Assembly (NCBI RefSeq): GCF_025460805.1
Contig: NZ_JAMXFJ010000028.1
Coordinates: forward strand, 1 to 53,739
Reading direction: 5' to 3'
Origin: Microvirga sesbaniae
Lineage (GTDB): Bacteria > Pseudomonadota > Alphaproteobacteria > Rhizobiales > Beijerinckiaceae
DNA length: 53,739 bases
Shown here: one piece after another, positions 1 through 7,091 of the stretch
Position numbering within the stretch: position 1 is the stretch's first letter
How the letters are laid out: each line of letters starts with the position of its first letter
Position numbers and translations under genes: made by a program
The notes under the pieces: model-generated
What the model saw: only the letters and a program-made list of their open reading frames with translations
What the model was told of the DNA's origin: nothing
The model's database searches: none

Positions 1-140
1 TCTTCGCCAAGTTCGGCGGCGCCGACGTGGTGGGCGTGTTCCGCGAGCGCGTCGACGCGCAGCCCGGCCAGCAGATCCGCGTCACCCCCGATCCCAGGCT
101 CGTCCACCTCTTCGACGAGCAGACCGGAAATCGCCTCTGA
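1..140 (+). CDS. ABC transporter ATP-binding protein, C-terminal end only (partial)
   Basis: The first 140 bases are an open frame (first full codon at base 3) that ends in TGA at 138-140. They encode about 45 residues ending in LVHLFDEQTGNRL. The pattern GQQIRVTPDPRLVHLFDEQTG is typical of the C-terminal TOBE region of MalK/UgpC-type ATPases that energise carbohydrate ABC importers. The Walker motifs lie outside the window, so the family call rests on the tail alone. The sugar importer at 33.9-38.2 kb has no ATPase of its own, so a shared ATPase of this kind would be a natural partner, but nothing here links the two. Confidence 0.6.
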   Translation, partial: FAKFGGADVVGVFRERVDAQPGQQIRVTPDPRLVHLFDEQTGNRL

Positions 141-293
141 ACCATGTCCGCAACAGGCGAGCTCAACTCGCCGAGACTTTCAACCCTCTAAACCGTGGCT
201 CGGGAAGGTCTCTCTTTGGCACGCGCCGGTCGTTTGCTTTGTGGCTGCTTTAGCCTCAGGTCCGGACCTTGCTTCTTAACCGGTAATAAGGCT

Positions 294-323
294 CTGAGGC
301 GGCTCGTCGGGAAGCCGCCTCAG
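294..323. terminator. Perfect stem-loop, possible bidirectional terminator
   Basis: CTGAGGCGGC at 294-303 pairs perfectly with GCCGCCTCAG at 314-323 around a 10-base loop. It lies between the ATPase tail and the minus-strand integrase remnant. There is no T-run, so intrinsic termination is uncertain. Confidence 0.45.
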
Positions 324-327
324 GCGC

Positions 328-429
328 TTAGATCTCAACCTGTTCAGCAATCAGAAGGGCATCGTCGACGTGAATCCCAAGATACCGCACCGTACTCTCA
401 AGGCAGAAAATCCGATTCACTTTTCCACA
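328..429 (-). pseudogene. C-terminal remnant of a site-specific integrase
   Basis: On the minus strand, a frame with no start codon reads ESTVRYLGIHVDDALLIAEQ just before its TAA at 330-328. The block STVRYLG.....DAL.LAE..EI is a familiar C-terminus of phage-type tyrosine recombinases in Rhizobiales, where it carries the nucleophilic tyrosine region. Only about 34 codons remain and the frame runs straight out of the end of the dehydrogenase gene at 437. The rest of the integrase is missing. I read it as a scar of an old integration event. Confidence 0.5.
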
Positions 430-436
430 CGATGCG

Positions 437-1882
437 CTAGCTGTCGACCAGCACGGTTTTGATGTTGGTGAACTCGCGGATGCCGAAATAGGAGCATTCG
501 CGCCCATAGCCAGACTCCTTCACTCCGCCAAATGGGATCCGTGGGTCGGAACGCACATTGGCGTTCACAAAGCTCATTCCAGCCTCCAGTTCCTCAGACG
601 CAATCCGCTCTCCCCGTTCCAGGTTCTCGGTCAGAACGCCCGAGCCTAAGCCGAAGGGCGACGCATTGGCGATGCGGATCGCCTCCCCCTCATCGGCCGC
701 TTCAATGATCGCTGCCACCGGCCCGAACACCTCCTCGTCATAGGCCGGCATGCCGGGGCGTACATCGGTCAGCACCGTCGCCGGATACCACGCGCCCGGG
801 CGATCTGGGACCTCACCTCCCAGCAGCAGGTGCGCGCCCTTATCGATACTCTTTCGCACCTGATCGTGGATCTCGTCACGAGCCTTTACGCTCTGGAGCG
901 GCCCAAGCTTCGTCGCCTCGTCGCGAGGATCACCCATCGCATAGGACGTCATAGCTTCGACGAAGGCATGTTCGAAGGCCTCGCGCACACCTCTTTGCAC
1001 AATGAAGCGCTTGCCGGCGATGCAGCTTTGCCCACCGTTGACCATACGGGCCGCGGCACAGACGCGTGCAGCCTTCGCTATATCGGCATCGTCGAGCACA
1101 AGATAGGCGTCAGAGCCGCCGAGTTCGAGCACGCTCTTCTTGAGCACCGCGCCGGCAGCGCCCGCCACCTGCCGACCGGCCGCGACGCTGCCGGTGAGCG
1201 TCACAGCGGCAATCGTCGGCGCCTCGATGAGGGCGCGCACGTCCCGGCTCGGGATAAGAAGGGTCCGGAAGAGGTGGTCAGGGAAGCCGGCCTCGTGGAA
1301 CACGCTCTCGATGGCAAAAGCGCAGCCCGGCACGTTGCTCGCATGCTTGAGCACCGCCGCATTGCCGGCCATGAGCGCGGGTGCGGCGAAGCGGAACACT
1401 TGCCAGAACGGGAAATTCCACGGCATGACCGCAAGCACCACGCCGATCGGATTATACGTCACGAAGGTTTTGGGCCCGCCGAGGTCCACCGGCTCACGGG
1501 CAAGATAACGCTCGGCATTCTCGGCGAAGTGGTCACAGTTGAAGGCGCATTTCTCGATCTCGGCCAAGCCCTCCTTCCGGGTCTTGCCCATCTCGACCGT
1601 CATGATCTCGGCGAAGTCAGCCTGCCGGCGCCGCAGCACCGCCGCGGCTGCCCTCATGAGCCCGGCCCGATGGGAGAAGGACGTGCGCCGCCAGTCCCCG
1701 AAGGCCTGTCGAGTTTCCTGCGCGATCCCTAGGGCCTCATCCCGCGTGTGTCCCTCATAAGCTCGTCCGTTTCGCCCCGTGGCCGGATCGGTGGTCTCGA
1801 AGCGCGGCCTCTCGTCAGGGGCATTGGCCGGCTCGCGGCTCTGGGACTGGTCACGCTCAGGCGCAGGGGTCTGCTCATTCAT
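437..1882 (-). CDS. NAD(P)-dependent aldehyde (succinate-semialdehyde type) dehydrogenase
   Basis: A 481-residue aldehyde dehydrogenase. Visible hallmarks are the cofactor-site block PIGVVLAVMPWNFPFWQ, the LTGSVAAGR turn, the general-base glutamate in LELGGSDAY and the catalytic cysteine in NGGQSCIAGKRF. The C-terminal SFVNANVRSDPRIPFGGVKESGYGRE block is also typical. The pattern is closest to the Sad/YneI branch of succinate-semialdehyde dehydrogenases, but the true aldehyde cannot be told from sequence. The first 30 or so residues (rich in E, P, D, R) are an unusual extension. The start ATG at 1882 follows AGGAGG, spaced well for a ribosome site. The gene stands alone, with the replication-like block about 120 bases upstream of its start. 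Confidence 0.85.
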   Translation of the reverse strand: MNEQTPAPERDQSQSREPANAPDERPRFETTDPATGRNGRAYEGHTRDEALGIAQETRQAFGDWRRTSFSHRAGLMRAAAAVLRRRQADFAEIMTVEMGKTRKEGLAEIEKCAFNCDHFAENAERYLAREPVDLGGPKTFVTYNPIGVVLAVMPWNFPFWQVFRFAAPALMAGNAAVLKHASNVPGCAFAIESVFHEAGFPDHLFRTLLIPSRDVRALIEAPTIAAVTLTGSVAAGRQVAGAAGAVLKKSVLELGGSDAYLVLDDADIAKAARVCAAARMVNGGQSCIAGKRFIVQRGVREAFEHAFVEAMTSYAMGDPRDEATKLGPLQSVKARDEIHDQVRKSIDKGAHLLLGGEVPDRPGAWYPATVLTDVRPGMPAYDEEVFGPVAAIIEAADEGEAIRIANASPFGLGSGVLTENLERGERIASEELEAGMSFVNANVRSDPRIPFGGVKESGYGRECSYFGIREFTNIKTVLVDS

Positions 1883-2001
1883 GACAAGGACCTCCTCAAT
1901 GCGATCCAGCCTATCGTGCGGACCCGAAGGACTGCGTCAGCGGACCGTCGATCCGGTTCTCCGCACTAGCGCTGCGCAGTTCAAGAACTGGAGCATCGAA
2001 T

Positions 2002-2329
2002 GAATCCGGAAAGTGCAAGCCGATCTTCGGGGCCGGACTCCAGAATCTAATTCAAATATCCAGGAAGCAGGATGGTTCCGTTAACAGTTCTTAATCACAT
2101 GCAGCCCCCATTCTCGAATCATAATTCAGGCTGCGAATTGAATTTTGGGCCGAATACTCGGCGTTCTCGAATCAAGTGTGTAACTTCGAATCACCAGGAA
2201 CTAAGCATTTACATGCGAATTGACTCGGCCTTTTTGGCTAAATGATTCCAGCTAAAGAAGTTTCCCACCGCTGAATCGATCTATTGTGAATGGATTCTTG
2301 ACGCGCGACTCCACAGCCAACTCAGAATC
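2002..2329. other. Dense cluster of CcrM-type GANTC sites with short repeats; candidate replication origin
   Basis: Twelve GANTC sites fall in 328 bases, starting at 2002, 2036, 2043, 2116, 2169, 2188, 2222, 2244, 2273, 2293, 2307 and 2325; about 1.3 would be expected by chance. The block is AT-rich and free of genes. TTCTCGAATCA occurs at 2111-2121 and 2164-2174, with a related copy ending at 2193. TGCGAATTGA occurs at 2132-2141 and 2214-2223. In alphaproteobacteria GANTC is methylated by the cell-cycle methylase CcrM and often clusters at regulated origins. Its place just upstream of the RHH/repC genes supports an origin or replication-control role, which is an inference. Confidence 0.6.
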
Positions 2330-2370
2330 GGGCATTCCTCGTTACGTCACGAGTGACATAGGTGGATGTC

Positions 2371-2583
2371 ATGCCTGATCAGAAAGGTATCCAGCGCGTA
2401 CAGCGCTTTCGCCAATCCCGCCGCGAGCGGGGGGACCGGGAGACGAACGTCTGGATACCGAAGCTCATCAGCGATGAGATCGACGATTTAGTCGAGCGCG
2501 GACGCTTCAAAACTCGCCAGGAAGCCATCACCCATGCCCTTGAGACCACCTTTGTTCGGAAGGAGCCAAACACGGTGACGTAA
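2371..2583 (+). CDS. Small ribbon-helix-helix-like protein upstream of repC
   Basis: About 70 residues. The N-terminus is strongly basic (RVQRFRQSRRERGDR) and is followed by a strand-helix-helix pattern: ETNVWIPKLISDEIDDLVER, then GRFKTRQEAITHALETTF. This matches the layout of MetJ/Arc (CopG) DNA-binding proteins, although no single residue proves it. I chose the ATG at 2371, which has AGGTGG upstream; a GTG at 2362 is the alternative. The position between the GANTC block and repC suggests a repressor or copy-number regulator of repC. No repA or repB partition gene is next to it. Confidence 0.55.
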   Translation: MPDQKGIQRVQRFRQSRRERGDRETNVWIPKLISDEIDDLVERGRFKTRQEAITHALETTFVRKEPNTVT

Positions 2584-2596
2584 CCCAGGCAAAGCA

Positions 2597-2652
2597 AAAG
2601 GCCCACGAAGCTGGAAACTTCGAGGGCCTTTGGAAACCCACCGAGGGGTGGG
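2597..2652 (+). promoter_or_regulatory. Two tandem stem-loops in the repC leader
   Basis: AAAGGCCC (2597-2604) pairs with GGGCCTTT (2624-2631), extended by CGAAG/CTTCG (2606-2610 with 2618-2622) around a 7-base loop. A second hairpin, CCCACC/GGTGGG (2637-2642 with 2647-2652), follows at once. They sit between the stop of the RHH gene and repC. In repABC replicons this spot holds an antisense-RNA-controlled leader that limits RepC. A similar attenuating role, or a weak terminator (only three Ts follow), is possible. Confidence 0.5.
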
Positions 2653-2760
2653 CATATGGAATGCGTTTGGCGACCATTCTTATGCCATCCCGACAAGCTG
2701 AGTGTCAAGAGCATCGGTTTCGGTGAACGCTCCCGCTTTGCCCTCAACATGGAGGGTACG

Positions 2761-3915
2761 ATGCAGCTTGCATCGTCAGGAGGCCGGCGGCTGAGACATG
2801 CCACTCTGGCCGCAAGGAAGCTTGCGCTCGAAGCCGAGCGCACGGTGACGCGAAAAGAACTCTCAGCCGCCGCCCGGGACGCGGGCAAGGCGCTCGACCT
2901 CAGGCCAGCCCAGCGGGCAGTCCTGTCCGAGCTCGTCGCCTGCTGGGGCGAGCAGGAGTGGGACCGGCTGCTGGTCTGGCCATCGAATGACTACCTCATG
3001 AGCCGCACCGGCCTGACCGAGCGGGCGATCCGGCGCATCCTGCGCCAGCTGATCGACCTGCAGCTGCTGGCCCCTAAGGACTCACCCAACGGCAAGCGCT
3101 ATGCGGTCAAGGACCTAGCAGGGCAGGTGGTCGACGCCTTTGGGTTTGATCTCACCCCGGTCTACGCCAGACGAGGCGACTGGGCGGCGATGCTCATCGA
3201 GCAGAAGCAGCTCAGAGAGGTGCAGAAGCGGGCATTCGACGAGGTCACGATCTGCCGGCGGGCTGCGGAAGAAGCCCTGGCGGCCCTGGCGGAGCACTTC
3301 CCCGAGCTCGACCGCAGCGCGTTTGAAGGGGAGCTGAAGACCTTGCAGGGCCGCACGCCTGCCCGATCAAAGGTGACGTTGCCGGCCGACCTGCTGGACG
3401 GCTGGCAGCTGTTGAGAACGCAGGTTGAGGAGGCCTTCTATGAAGCGGGCAATGCCGGACTCGGAGTCCGTCACTCTAATAACAACAACGGATCTCCTAG
3501 TGAACCTTGTAACAAGGGCTTTCCGAAGAAAGCTGAGGCGGTTCGTTCAACCGAACAACCGTCAGAGCACCTATCACCGGAATTGATCCTTGAGGCCTGC
3601 CCCACTCTCGAGGACTACGGCCAGCCGGTGCGGGATCTGGCGGATATCGTCTCAGCCGGCCGCTACCTGCGGGCTTCGCTCGGGGCGCATGAGAGCGCCT
3701 GGGCCGAGGCGGTGGAGGAGATCGGCACCGTCAGGGCGGCGATCGCCGTGATCTACACCCTGCAGCTCTACGAGGACGATGTGGCCAAGAACGGCGGGGA
3801 GAGCCGGATCAAGAACCCGGGCGGCTACTTCCGCGCGCTCGCCCGCATGGTGAAATCCGGCAAGATCGACCTTTCCGTCGAGCTCCTGGCCATGAGGAGG
3901 CGACGAATGGCGTAG
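2761..3915 (+). CDS. repC: Plasmid replication initiator RepC
   Basis: A 384-residue protein with the RepC plan. The N-terminal region has GGRRLRHATLAARKLA followed by a winged-helix-like segment (YLMSRTGLTERAIRRILRQL, then NGKRYAV). The C-terminal domain has SAGRYLRASLGAHESAWAEA and the typical KNPGGYFRALARM ending. RepC binds inside or near its own gene to start replication of alphaproteobacterial plasmids and chromids. I start at the ATG at 2761 because GGAGGG sits 6 bases upstream; the frame is also open to 2656. No repAB genes are adjacent, so partition must be supplied from elsewhere or this is a repC-only replicon. Confidence 0.8.
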   Translation: MQLASSGGRRLRHATLAARKLALEAERTVTRKELSAAARDAGKALDLRPAQRAVLSELVACWGEQEWDRLLVWPSNDYLMSRTGLTERAIRRILRQLIDLQLLAPKDSPNGKRYAVKDLAGQVVDAFGFDLTPVYARRGDWAAMLIEQKQLREVQKRAFDEVTICRRAAEEALAALAEHFPELDRSAFEGELKTLQGRTPARSKVTLPADLLDGWQLLRTQVEEAFYEAGNAGLGVRHSNNNNGSPSEPCNKGFPKKAEAVRSTEQPSEHLSPELILEACPTLEDYGQPVRDLADIVSAGRYLRASLGAHESAWAEAVEEIGTVRAAIAVIYTLQLYEDDVAKNGGESRIKNPGGYFRALARMVKSGKIDLSVELLAMRRRRMA

Positions 3916-4226
3916 GATCGCAAGCAATCCTCGAGGCACCATGATCATCGTGTGGGTACTTCACCTATCAGGGAAGCTGGCTCCCGGTTGCGACTGCAGA
4001 GCGGCTGGACAAGTCGAGTTCAGCCCGTGATGCCGGCGGCCGTCAGCAAGGTTCGTCATGCATGAGAAAGCGATGGGGGAGGGTAGAGCCCCTGTGAGAT
4101 AAGACGAACTTTCGTATGCCGTGAAGAGGGGGCCCAGCCAGGTACATCACTGCTGTGAATCGTTGCGGCGCAATGGATTCATAGCTTTGATTGGACCTCG
4201 CCTCAGGTCTTGCGCAACATGGAGGC
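3916..4226. other. No gene seen
   Basis: About 310 bases between repC and the WGR gene. I see no frame with convincing coding character and no strong hairpin. Confidence 0.5.
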
Positions 4227-4478
4227 ATGTCCGACGACACAATCCAGTACCTGGTGCTCGACAGGTGTGATCCCACCTGCAACATGGCTCGGTACTATGT
4301 ATTGTCGATCGAGACCAGCTTGTTCGGTGATACCTCCCTGATCCGTGTATGGGGCCGCATCGGCCGGCCTGGTCAGACGCGGATTGAGCTTTACGAAACC
4401 CAATCGAAGGCTGTGGAAGCTCTTGAGACTTGGCTCAAGCGGAAGTGCCGACGTGGCTACGCGCTCAGAGATGGGTAA
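4227..4478 (+). CDS. WGR domain protein
   Basis: An 83-residue protein made almost wholly of a WGR domain. It has RYYVLSIETSLFGDTSLIR, then the eponymous VWGRIGRPGQ, then the helix SKAVEALETWLKRKCRRGY. WGR domains occur in PARPs and in many small bacterial proteins, and are thought to bind nucleic acid. I chose ATG 4227, which sits 2 bases after GGAGG (tight spacing). The frame could also open at 4191. The gene has no obvious partner; its position beside repC suggests plasmid DNA metabolism. Confidence 0.75.
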   Translation: MSDDTIQYLVLDRCDPTCNMARYYVLSIETSLFGDTSLIRVWGRIGRPGQTRIELYETQSKAVEALETWLKRKCRRGYALRDG

Positions 4479-4614
4479 GAGGATCGCCGTGACAGATGCG
4501 GGGAGGGCACGATCTTATCCGCTGAAGTCGAAGGTGCGGAGGCTGACCAATAGTGCCGTGGCTATGTTGAGTCTGTTCGCTTGCCCAGTTCCTCAGATTT
4601 CTAATTCTTCGTTG

Positions 4615-4710
4615 AGCGGGTGGAGGTCGCGGACCACGTGGTGGAGGCGGGAGGTGTCGATGCCGTCATGCCGAGCAGCTCCTGCAGGTCCGTGCCGGTA
4701 CACGCATGAT
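4615..4710 (-). pseudogene. Decayed 3' fragment of the tyrosine recombinase family
   Basis: Read on the plus strand, this stretch matches the 3' end of recombinase copy A (from about 13966). GGTGGAGGTC, the GTGGTGGAGGCGGGAGGTGTC run and CAGCAGCTCCTGCAG are all present, but about 30 bases including the active-site tyrosine region and further short pieces are missing. It is a third, non-functional trace of the family found at 13940 and 45256. It shares the CACCCGCTCAA boundary with copy B rather than copy A. Confidence 0.65.
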
Positions 4711-5034
4711 CAGACGAGAGGCGTGACCAATCCTCACGTTAATCTCCTAGGCCGCGTCGTGAAACCCGCATGATGCAAATCGTGAATTCTCTTGCTCCTG
4801 AGAGAACAAGCCGGTGGACAAGCCGACTACCGTGATGTCGGGGGTTCGTGAACGTCCAAGGGCTGCCGGACCTCAGATTGCCTAACCGACCGCAGGCCGG
4901 AGGCCGAAGTGGCCCTGCGGCTGGCTGCGTTCATCCTGTCGCTTCCCAATTCGGGAGCGATCGCTAGCGTCGCGATCGATGGGCCCAGAAGTCCAGAGTA
5001 TCCGCTCCTCACCACACCGTTTGGGTAGGCGCTC
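4711..5034. other. No gene seen
   Basis: About 320 bases with only short, overlapping frames on both strands. I find no protein family or clear repeat here. Confidence 0.4.
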
Positions 5035-5286
5035 CTATTCGACGTGTCCGACATCGTGATCGCAGTCGTTCCGGACACGCCAGCCTTCCGTAGGCTCGCA
5101 GGGGTATGGCGGAAGCGTCCGCTGGTCCGGCGGGCCGGGATCCGGATCGTCCTTGTCTCTCGCCACAGTGTGGTCTCCGGCCTGGACCTCTGACCAGGAT
5201 AGGAGCGTCCCACGAGGTGCATGAGACCACCGCCCTAGGGCCAGCTTGGCTTCGGAAACTGTCAGCTTCTGCCAGACGTTACTCAT
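5035..5286 (-). CDS. Possible small protein, unknown
   Basis: An 83-residue frame starting MSNVWQKLTVSEAKLALGRW and ending in an acidic, His-rich tail (RNDCDHDVGHVE). The composition looks protein-like, with an amphipathic helix at the start and a Pro/Asp-rich middle. No family is recognised. Its start codon overlaps the earliest ATG proposed for the divergent PolX-like gene, so the two starts cannot both be right. It may be a shadow frame. Confidence 0.3.
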   Translation of the reverse strand: MSNVWQKLTVSEAKLALGRWSHAPRGTLLSWSEVQAGDHTVARDKDDPDPGPPDQRTLPPYPCEPTEGWRVRNDCDHDVGHVE

Positions 5287-7051
5287 GGCTGAGAGCCGCT
5301 ACCCGTCAGAACTGCGAATGGACCGAGAACCAGCCTCATCGCCGCCTTCAGAGATGGCGGCACCGGCCTCCAAGGGCCTGGATGCACCCGCCGTCGCCAG
5401 ACTGCTGGTCGAGATCGGGCAGCGGCTCGTGCTCGCGGGTGAGAACTCGTACAAGGCACGCTCCTACACCCGAGCGGCCGAGAGCCTCCTGCTGCTCAGT
5501 GAGCCCCTCGAGGAGATCATTGCGGCAGGGCGGCTCCAAGAGATCCCAGGCGTGGGCTCCGCCCTCTCAGAGACGATCCAGCGATTGCACCGGGACAGCA
5601 CCACGCCGCGCCTGGAGGCCTTGCGGACCGAGGTGCCAGCGGGCGTGCTGGAGCTGCTGGCGATCCCGGGTCTGCGCCCGCAAAAAGTCCTCGACCTCTA
5701 CCGCAAGCTCGGGATCACAAGCGTCGATGAGCTTGAAGCGGCTGGCTGGCAGGGCCGACTGAAGGCGACGAAGGGCTTCGGTCCTGCCTTTCAGGACAAG
5801 GTCCTCGCAAGCATCGAGTTCATGCGGCGTTCGCACGGGCAACGGCTCATCCATCGCGCCGGCGAGCACCTCAGCACCCTGGAAGCAAACCTCCGGCGGT
5901 CGCATCCCGAGCTCACCCGCATCGTTCCCGCCGGCGACTTCCGGCGTGGCTCCGAGCTGGTGTTGGATCTCGCTCTTGTGGCCGAGAACCCGGCTCACGA
6001 AGGGATTGAGGTGATTGATCTCTCTGAGGGGGCCAAGGTGTGGCTGGCGGACCGGCGGCACTATGGGGTTGCCCTGGTTCTGGCGACAGGCTCATCCAAG
6101 CACATTGACGAGCTCCGATCTGTTGCCGAGGGCCGCGGCTTGCGGCTCGATGAGCGAGGGCTGTACCGCGGCCAGCACCTCGTCGACTGTGTGGACGAGG
6201 AGGACGTCTATGCCGCGCTGGATCTCCCCTTCATCGAGCCCGAACTGCGGGAGGGCAGGGGAGAGATCGCCCTCGCCGTGGCGCGACGATTGCCCCAACT
6301 CGTGGCCGACCAGGACATTCGCGGTCTTCTGCACTGCCACACTGACTTCTCGGACGGCAGCAACACGCTGGAGGAAATGGCCGAGGCAACGCGGGCCAGA
6401 GGCTATGAATACTTCGGGGTTGCGGATCATTCGAAGACGGCCAGCTATGCCGGCGGGCTCTCAATCGAGAGGGTCGCGATCCAGCACGAACTCACGGACG
6501 AGTTGAACTCCCGCTATCAAGGCCGCTTCCGGATCCTGAAGGGCATCGAGTCCGACATCCTCGAAGACGGCTCGCTCGACTATCCGGACGAGGTCCTGGC
6601 TCGTTTCGACTTCGTCGTGGCAAGTGTGCACAGCCGCTTCAGGCTCGATGCCAAGACCCAAACCGAGCGCATCATTCGGGCGGCATCCAACCCGTTCACG
6701 ACCATCCTCGGCCACATGACGGGTCGGCTGCTCCGCCGCCGGGAAGGCTATCAGATTGACATCGAGCAGGTCCTGGAGGCGTGCGCAAATCACGGGGTAG
6801 CTGTTGAGATCAACGCTCATCCTTCCCGTCTGGATCTGGATTGGCGCTGGCACCAGCGAGCGCTCGAACTCGGGTGCATGTTCAGCATCAACCCGGACGC
6901 GCACAGTGTTGACGAGCTTGATCTCACCGCCTGGGGGGTGTTGATGGCCCGCAAGGGAGGCATTCCACCGGACCGAGTGCTGAATTGCCTGGGGCGTGAT
7001 GAGCTCGTGGGATATCTCACCAGGCGGGCTGTGCCACTTCGGCGAGAGTAG
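5285..7051 (+). CDS. polX: PolX-like protein: degenerate family X polymerase domain plus intact PHP domain
   Basis: About 588 residues, the normal length for bacterial PolX. The N-terminal helix-hairpin-helix region runs to about 185 (LQEIPGVGSALSETIQ, then IPGLRPQKVLDLY, then TKGFGPAFQDKVL). The palm follows at about 210-300. The PHP domain starts near 348 with LLHCHTDFSDGSN, then GVADHSKTASYAGG, ESDILEDGSLD, ASVHSRF, EINAHPSRLDLDW and NPDAHS, so its metal ligands look complete. In the palm the usual GS...DxD motif reads AGDFRRGSELVLDLALV (second Asp replaced by Ala), and the later VDLR motif reads VWLADR. Polymerase activity is therefore probably lost, while PHP nuclease or phosphoesterase activity may remain. 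The start is uncertain: ATG 5285 or 5354, neither with a good ribosome site. It converges with the Rieske gene. Confidence 0.85.
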   Translation: MAESRYPSELRMDREPASSPPSEMAAPASKGLDAPAVARLLVEIGQRLVLAGENSYKARSYTRAAESLLLLSEPLEEIIAAGRLQEIPGVGSALSETIQRLHRDSTTPRLEALRTEVPAGVLELLAIPGLRPQKVLDLYRKLGITSVDELEAAGWQGRLKATKGFGPAFQDKVLASIEFMRRSHGQRLIHRAGEHLSTLEANLRRSHPELTRIVPAGDFRRGSELVLDLALVAENPAHEGIEVIDLSEGAKVWLADRRHYGVALVLATGSSKHIDELRSVAEGRGLRLDERGLYRGQHLVDCVDEEDVYAALDLPFIEPELREGRGEIALAVARRLPQLVADQDIRGLLHCHTDFSDGSNTLEEMAEATRARGYEYFGVADHSKTASYAGGLSIERVAIQHELTDELNSRYQGRFRILKGIESDILEDGSLDYPDEVLARFDFVVASVHSRFRLDAKTQTERIIRAASNPFTTILGHMTGRLLRRREGYQIDIEQVLEACANHGVAVEINAHPSRLDLDWRWHQRALELGCMFSINPDAHSVDELDLTAWGVLMARKGGIPPDRVLNCLGRDELVGYLTRRAVPLRRE

Positions 7052-7091
7052 GCTGAGTTCGAGCGCAGGGTTGCTCCCGCGTACGGGTGAT

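Noticed and set aside
1..140. Assigning the ATPase tail as the missing ATPase of the 34-38 kb sugar importer
   Set aside because: It is about 34 kb away, on the other strand, and only its tail is visible. Nothing in the sequence connects them.
830..1732. A 300-residue plus-strand frame
   Set aside because: It lies antisense to the well-supported aldehyde dehydrogenase and shows no family resemblance; a GC-rich shadow frame.
4060..4140. Possible group II intron end, suggested by the run of GTGAAGAGGGGG-like sequence
   Set aside because: No recognisable domain V hairpin or reverse transcriptase gene was seen.
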